NCBI GenBank assembly: GCA_030593425.1
Contig: JAUVHF010000002.1
Location: 1-24,943, forward strand
Direction of reading: 5' to 3'
DNA: 24,943 nt
From: Anaerolineales bacterium
GTDB lineage: Bacteria; Chloroflexota; Anaerolineae; UBA7937
This document shows positions 22,001-24,943 of this stretch, in pieces. The position numbers and the translations under genes are program-made. Position 1 is the stretch's first letter, and the number at the start of each line of letters is the position of its first letter. The notes under the pieces were generated by a model. The model saw only the letters and a list, made by a program, of their open reading frames with translations. It was not told where the DNA came from and ran no database searches.

Positions 22001-22831
22001 TCACATCAAAACGGCAAGGAGAGCCAGGGCTAGGAGGGTGGCTCCCCACAGCCAATCGGAGGGTTTGAGGCGGAATGTGTCTAACATCTGGGCTTCTCCC
22101 CGGAAGCCGCGAGAGAGCATGGCCAGATAGACCTCCTGGCTGAGATGGTATGATTTGGCCAGAAGGGTGCTGGCGCTGGCGGCTATCCAGCGACGATTCT
22201 CCCCACCCGGCATTTGGCCCACCGTGCGGCTCTGGCGGGCCAGGAACATGCTGTTAGCGGTGTGGAGGAGAAGAAAGGCGTACCGGTAGGCCATGCCCAA
22301 AATGAGGATGAAGACCTGGGGTAGGCGAAGGATATGGAGAGCCTTGAGGAGGGTAGCCCAAGGGGTGGTGAGGACTGAAAGGAGGGCTAGGGAAACGGAG
22401 ACCCCGACTCGTAGAACCAAAAAGGTCGCGGTGCGCAAGCCCTGTATGGTAATGGCCAGATGGAACCGTTCCGTCTGCCATAAGGTGACGATGGGTTCTC
22501 CCGGGGTGAAGATGTTGAACAGGGCCGGTAAGGCGACCATCCCGGTAAAGAAGGGCATAAAGAGCCAGACCCGCTTGATGAAGAAGCCCAGAGGTATACG
22601 GGAACGCCAAGCCAGAAGCAGGGTCAGAAAGTAAAGCGCCACGATGATGAGGAGTCCTTGGGAGAGGCTGACCGCCAACAGCAAGGCCAGGAAGGTGATC
22701 ACCTTCATCCGAGGATCTAGATTTTGGAGGAGGCCCTCCTTCCTTGCCAGTTCTTCAGAGAAGATAGCCTTCTCCAGCGTAGCGGTGATATCAGCGATGC
22801 TCCTCTCGATAAAGCCCCGCCTAGCGCGCAT
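22001..22831 (-). CDS. cbiQ: Nickel/cobalt ECF transporter transmembrane T-component
   Basis: CbiQ/NikQ is the scaffold membrane subunit that couples the ATPase to the substrate-binding component. The 276 residues contain about five membrane segments, the N-terminal NLDPRMKVITFLALLLAVSL typical of the family, and the conserved coupling region AMLSRGFRGEAQMLD near the C-terminus, which contacts the ATPase. A strong GGAGGTG lies a few bases before the ATG. It sits between cbiM (55-bp gap containing a hairpin) and cbiO (2-bp gap). Metal choice cannot be read from this subunit. Confidence 0.95.
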   Translation of the reverse strand: MRARRGFIERSIADITATLEKAIFSEELARKEGLLQNLDPRMKVITFLALLLAVSLSQGLLIIVALYFLTLLLAWRSRIPLGFFIKRVWLFMPFFTGMVALPALFNIFTPGEPIVTLWQTERFHLAITIQGLRTATFLVLRVGVSVSLALLSVLTTPWATLLKALHILRLPQVFILILGMAYRYAFLLLHTANSMFLARQSRTVGQMPGGENRRWIAASASTLLAKSYHLSQEVYLAMLSRGFRGEAQMLDTFRLKPSDWLWGATLLALALLAVLM

Positions 22832-22851
22832 TACACCTCCGAAACAAGGGC

Positions 22852-22888
22852 GATGCGGCGACGCAGAAGTCGCCAGGGATACCGCATC
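22852..22888. other. Hairpin between cbiM and cbiQ
   Basis: GATGCGG (22852-22858) pairs with CCGCATC (22882-22888), and GGCGAC/GTCGCC can form an inner stem. It covers the cbiM stop and lies just upstream of the cbiQ ribosome-binding site. No T-run follows. It may protect the upstream mRNA or tune subunit ratio. Confidence 0.5.
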
Positions 22889-23909
22889 AGATTTTGGTTG
22901 ACTGCCTGACCACTATTCTGCTGACCAGCCAGGTGACTAGCGAGACCAGAACGATCCCCACGACGGCGGAGAGGATATACCCCAGGTTGGCGTTGAGGCC
23001 TGGCACTTCGTAATCGGGGATGGGAGCGGGCCAAATGCCCCCTAACCGCTCCAACCCCTCAGGGATGAAGCCCAACCCCAACTCCCGCAACTCCTCTCCA
23101 CCCCACTCGCCCCAAGCCGTTCCAGGGGCCAATAGTCCCAACGGGGCGAGGAGTATTAAGATGGCCAGTCCGACCCATAATATCCTCGCCCTGGGGGAGG
23201 CGACTGCTCTTTCCCTGGCCTCTGCCGGGAGTTCCGTGGTCAACATCAATAAGGGCTGATTGACTCGTTGTAGATAAGAGATTATCGATCCGGTGACGAG
23301 GGCCTCCACCACGCTAGCCACCAGGAGGTGAGGCCCCATCATGGCCGGGATGGCCACCGAGAGGCCGTAAGGTGCGTAGAGGGGTGTCCCGTCGGCGGCC
23401 CTAAAGAGGTAAGGTTGGAGGCCAAGCTCGACAGCGGTGAAGAGAGCAGCGATAGTGAGAGCGACATAGCCGGCTACAGCCGCCCCGATGGGCCGACGCA
23501 GCGATGTCAGTTCGCTTCGCCCGCTGATCCAGTGGTAGATGTAGTAGCCCACGAAGGGCATCACCACGGCCATGTTGAAGCAGTTGGCTCCGAAGGCCAA
23601 AACCCCTCCGTCTCCGAAGAAGAGGGCTTGGATGGCCAAGGCCACGGAGATGGCGATCACCGCTGCCCAGGGTCCCAAGATGATGGCTACTAGGGTGCTG
23701 CCTACAGCGTGGCCGGTGGTTCCACCGGGGAGGGGGATGTTGAACATCATGATGACGAAGGAGAAGGCGGCGAAGAGGGCGATGAGGGGCACCATCCTGG
23801 CGGTCAAAACCCGTTTCACCTTCCGGCTGGCTCGGTACCAGAAGGGTGTAGCCGCGGCGTACATCACAGCACAACTAGCGGGGCTGAGATAGCCGTCTGG
23901 GATATGCAT
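22887..23909 (-). CDS. cbiM: Nickel/cobalt ECF transporter substrate-binding protein, CbiM fused to a CbiN/PDGLE-like domain
   Basis: CbiM/NikM is the integral membrane component that binds the metal ion. The start at 23909 gives the invariant N-terminus MHIPDGYLSP, whose His2 and free amino group bind the metal in known NikM proteins, and is preceded by GGAGAGAAG. A GTG 18 codons upstream would hide this end and is rejected. Other landmarks are IPLPGGTTGHAVGSTL and ALFFGDGGVLAFGANCFNMA. The CbiM core of about 220 residues is followed by a hydrophobic helix, a polar loop (TAWGEWGGEELRELGLGF) and another helix (LGYILSAVVGIVLVSLVTWL). This pattern fits a fused CbiN/PDGLE-type stabilising subunit and explains the lack of a separate cbiN. 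The neighbouring cooC favours nickel as substrate. Confidence 0.95.
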   Translation of the reverse strand: MHIPDGYLSPASCAVMYAAATPFWYRASRKVKRVLTARMVPLIALFAAFSFVIMMFNIPLPGGTTGHAVGSTLVAIILGPWAAVIAISVALAIQALFFGDGGVLAFGANCFNMAVVMPFVGYYIYHWISGRSELTSLRRPIGAAVAGYVALTIAALFTAVELGLQPYLFRAADGTPLYAPYGLSVAIPAMMGPHLLVASVVEALVTGSIISYLQRVNQPLLMLTTELPAEARERAVASPRARILWVGLAILILLAPLGLLAPGTAWGEWGGEELRELGLGFIPEGLERLGGIWPAPIPDYEVPGLNANLGYILSAVVGIVLVSLVTWLVSRIVVRQSTKI

Positions 23910-23944
23910 CTTCTTCTCTCCGATTACGGTTTGGAGTCCTGGAT

Positions 23945-23964
23945 GGTGACTTCTACAAGTCACC
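23945..23964. repeat. 20-bp inverted repeat between cooC and cbiM
   Basis: GGTGACTTCTACAAGTCACC has perfect 8-bp arms around a 4-nt loop. It begins 5 bp after the cooC stop and ends about 35 nt before the cbiM ATG. There is no T-run. It could be an operator for a metal regulator, an RNA processing hairpin, or a translational control element. Confidence 0.6.
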
Positions 23965-23969
23965 AGGTT

Positions 23970-24752
23970 TTATAGGAGTCCGTCGAGGGGTTGAAGGAGA
24001 TCCTCCATGGCGCTGCGGATGAGCGACTCTTTGGACAGGTCGATCAACGGCTTACCCAAGGCGTCGTAATCGGCTACCGTCGAGTCTTCTGGTATCAAGC
24101 CCACGAGTTCAAGTCCTTTTTCCTTGATAACGCCCTCCAATTGGGGAGCCAGAGTGGGCCGCCCATCTCCATCCACCGAGACGCGGTTCACTATGAGGTG
24201 GATATGGGACGCATGGGTATCTAACTCGCGGATCAGGTCGACGACACGGGAGGCGGCGATGAGACCTCGCATGGTAGGGTCGGAGACGATGAGGAGAAGG
24301 TCCACATCTCGGGTGGTGCGGCGGCTGAGATGTTCCAAGCCAGCCTCGTTGTCGATGACCACGTAGTCGTAACTCCTGGCCAAGCGGTCGATGCAGAAGC
24401 GGAGCACATGGTTGGCGGCACAGTAACAGCCCGGTCCCTCGGGGCGGCCCATGGCCAGAAGGTCGAACCTCTCGGTCTCCACCAACGCTTGGTTAATCCT
24501 CACCTCCAAATAGTCGTGCTTGCTAATGCCCCCCAGGCCTCCCCTGCCGATCTCTTGGAGGGTCTCTTCCCGAATATCGCCTATCGTCTCCTCTAAAGGC
24601 ACACCCAAGACTAGATTGAGGTTGGTGCTGGGATCGGCGTCTATGGCTAGGATGCTGCCAGGGCTGCGTTCTATAAGATGTTGGATCAGTAAAGCCGCAA
24701 CCGTGGTTTTGCCTGTGCCTCCCTTTCCAGCCACAGCGATGGTCCTAGTCAC
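23970..24752 (-). CDS. cooC: CooC-type ATPase for nickel insertion into CO dehydrogenase
   Basis: CooC is a MinD/ParA-family ATPase that helps load nickel into carbon monoxide dehydrogenase. The protein has a deviant Walker A AGKGGTGKTT near the N-terminus, LAIDADPSTNLNLVLG, and the CxC motif in GPGCYCAANHVLR (about residues 109 and 111), which in CooC dimers binds metal. VVIDNEAGLEHLSRRTT is the Walker B region and LLIVSDPTMRG completes the family pattern. I chose GTG 24752, which has GGAG at ideal distance and gives MTRTIAVAGKGG; an ATG at 24770 adds six residues. It overlaps the Fur-like gene by 8 bp and is followed by a nickel/cobalt transporter. Codh genes are not in the window. Confidence 0.92.
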   Translation of the reverse strand: MTRTIAVAGKGGTGKTTVAALLIQHLIERSPGSILAIDADPSTNLNLVLGVPLEETIGDIREETLQEIGRGGLGGISKHDYLEVRINQALVETERFDLLAMGRPEGPGCYCAANHVLRFCIDRLARSYDYVVIDNEAGLEHLSRRTTRDVDLLLIVSDPTMRGLIAASRVVDLIRELDTHASHIHLIVNRVSVDGDGRPTLAPQLEGVIKEKGLELVGLIPEDSTVADYDALGKPLIDLSKESLIRSAMEDLLQPLDGLL

Positions 24753-24942
24753 CTTCTTCTCCTTTCCCATCCCTCGGGATCCCTGTGGGACGGGATCCTA
24801 TGAGGAGACAATCGGCGCAGAGGCCGAAGATGGCGAAATGGTCTATCTGGGCCTTGAATCGATACTCCTCTTCCAGAGTGGCTTCTAACGGCTCCAGAAA
24901 GCGATGGTCGAATTCCAGGATCTTGCCGCAAGATAGGCAGAC
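24745..24942 (-). CDS. Fur-family metal-dependent regulator, C-terminal part (5' end outside the window)
   Basis: Hand translation from the window edge gives VCLSCGKILEFDHRFLEPL and continues through FKAQIDHFAIFGLCADC to a stop at 24745, 65 codons. The two CxxC pairs, the CGKILEF strand and the ...H-x-A-I-x-G-L-C-x-x-C end are the dimerisation domain of the Fur/Zur/PerR/Nur family, with a structural zinc site. The DNA-binding half is outside the window. It overlaps cooC by 8 bp, so it is in the same operon as nickel handling and transport genes. A nickel-sensing (Nur-like) role is therefore plausible, but Fur, Zur or PerR cannot be excluded. Confidence 0.9.
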   Translation of the reverse strand, partial: VCLSCGKILEFDHRFLEPLEATLEEEYRFKAQIDHFAIFGLCADCLLIGSRPTGIPRDGKGEEGD

Positions 24943-24943
24943 C

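Noticed and set aside
23910..23963. Longer CbiM starting at GTG 23963
   Set aside because: It would bury the MHIPDGY N-terminus, whose free end is needed for metal binding in this family, and the added part is encoded by the inverted repeat.
1..24943. CRISPR arrays, insertion sequences, tRNAs or prophage genes
   Set aside because: No regularly spaced repeats, transposase or integrase frames, or tRNA-like cloverleafs were seen on either strand.

Overview
The window is a compact bacterial chromosome segment of roughly 58% GC by eye. Every gene I can support lies on the minus strand, so transcription runs from high to low coordinates. The gene set points to an anaerobe: a cobalamin-dependent (class II) ribonucleotide reductase, electron-transfer flavoprotein, and a CooC-type nickel chaperone next to a nickel/cobalt ECF transporter. 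The dcw gene order (murC-murB-ftsQ-ftsA-ftsZ, nrdR and nrdJ after ftsZ, two CvpA-like membrane proteins between murG and murC) and the FtsZ sequence look most like Chloroflexota or a neighbouring deep lineage. That placement is an impression, not a computed result.

Layout in transcription order. (1) 24942-21174: a nickel island with the 3' end of a Fur-family regulator, cooC, cbiM with a fused CbiN/PDGLE-like tail, cbiQ, and cbiO with a histidine-rich tail. (2) 21173-20785: a 389-bp intergenic region holding several hairpin-forming segments, a tandem 20-bp repeat, a sigma70-type promoter and a phased array of MraZ boxes. (3) 20784-4518: a tightly packed division and cell-wall (dcw) operon: mraZ, rsmH, ftsL, ftsI, murF, mraY, murD, ftsW, murG, two CvpA-like genes, murC, murB, ftsQ, ftsA, ftsZ. 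murE and ddl are absent. (4) 4517-1439: a promoter region with a 12-bp-arm palindrome and paired NrdR boxes, then nrdR, nrdJ and a rho-independent terminator. (5) 1435-1: a promoter with a Rex/CRP-like operator, etfB, and the 5' part of etfA, which runs off the window.

How the parts fit. The dcw operon makes the lipid-linked peptidoglycan precursor (MurB, MurC, MurD, MurF, MraY, MurG) and the septal machine (FtsZ, FtsA, FtsQ, FtsL, FtsW, FtsI). NrdR and NrdJ supply and control deoxyribonucleotides. The most interesting regulatory signal is a 12-bp motif, AACCTTAAAATT. It occurs as a tandem repeat upstream of the mraZ promoter and as a perfect inverted repeat upstream of the nrdR promoter. In both places one copy has the same orientation and is centred about 65 bp upstream of the predicted transcription start. 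This suggests an unidentified regulator shared by division and dNTP synthesis. The main coding anomaly is rsmH: its conserved N-terminus is encoded, but the reading frame has no ATG, GTG or TTG start, and CTG is the best candidate.
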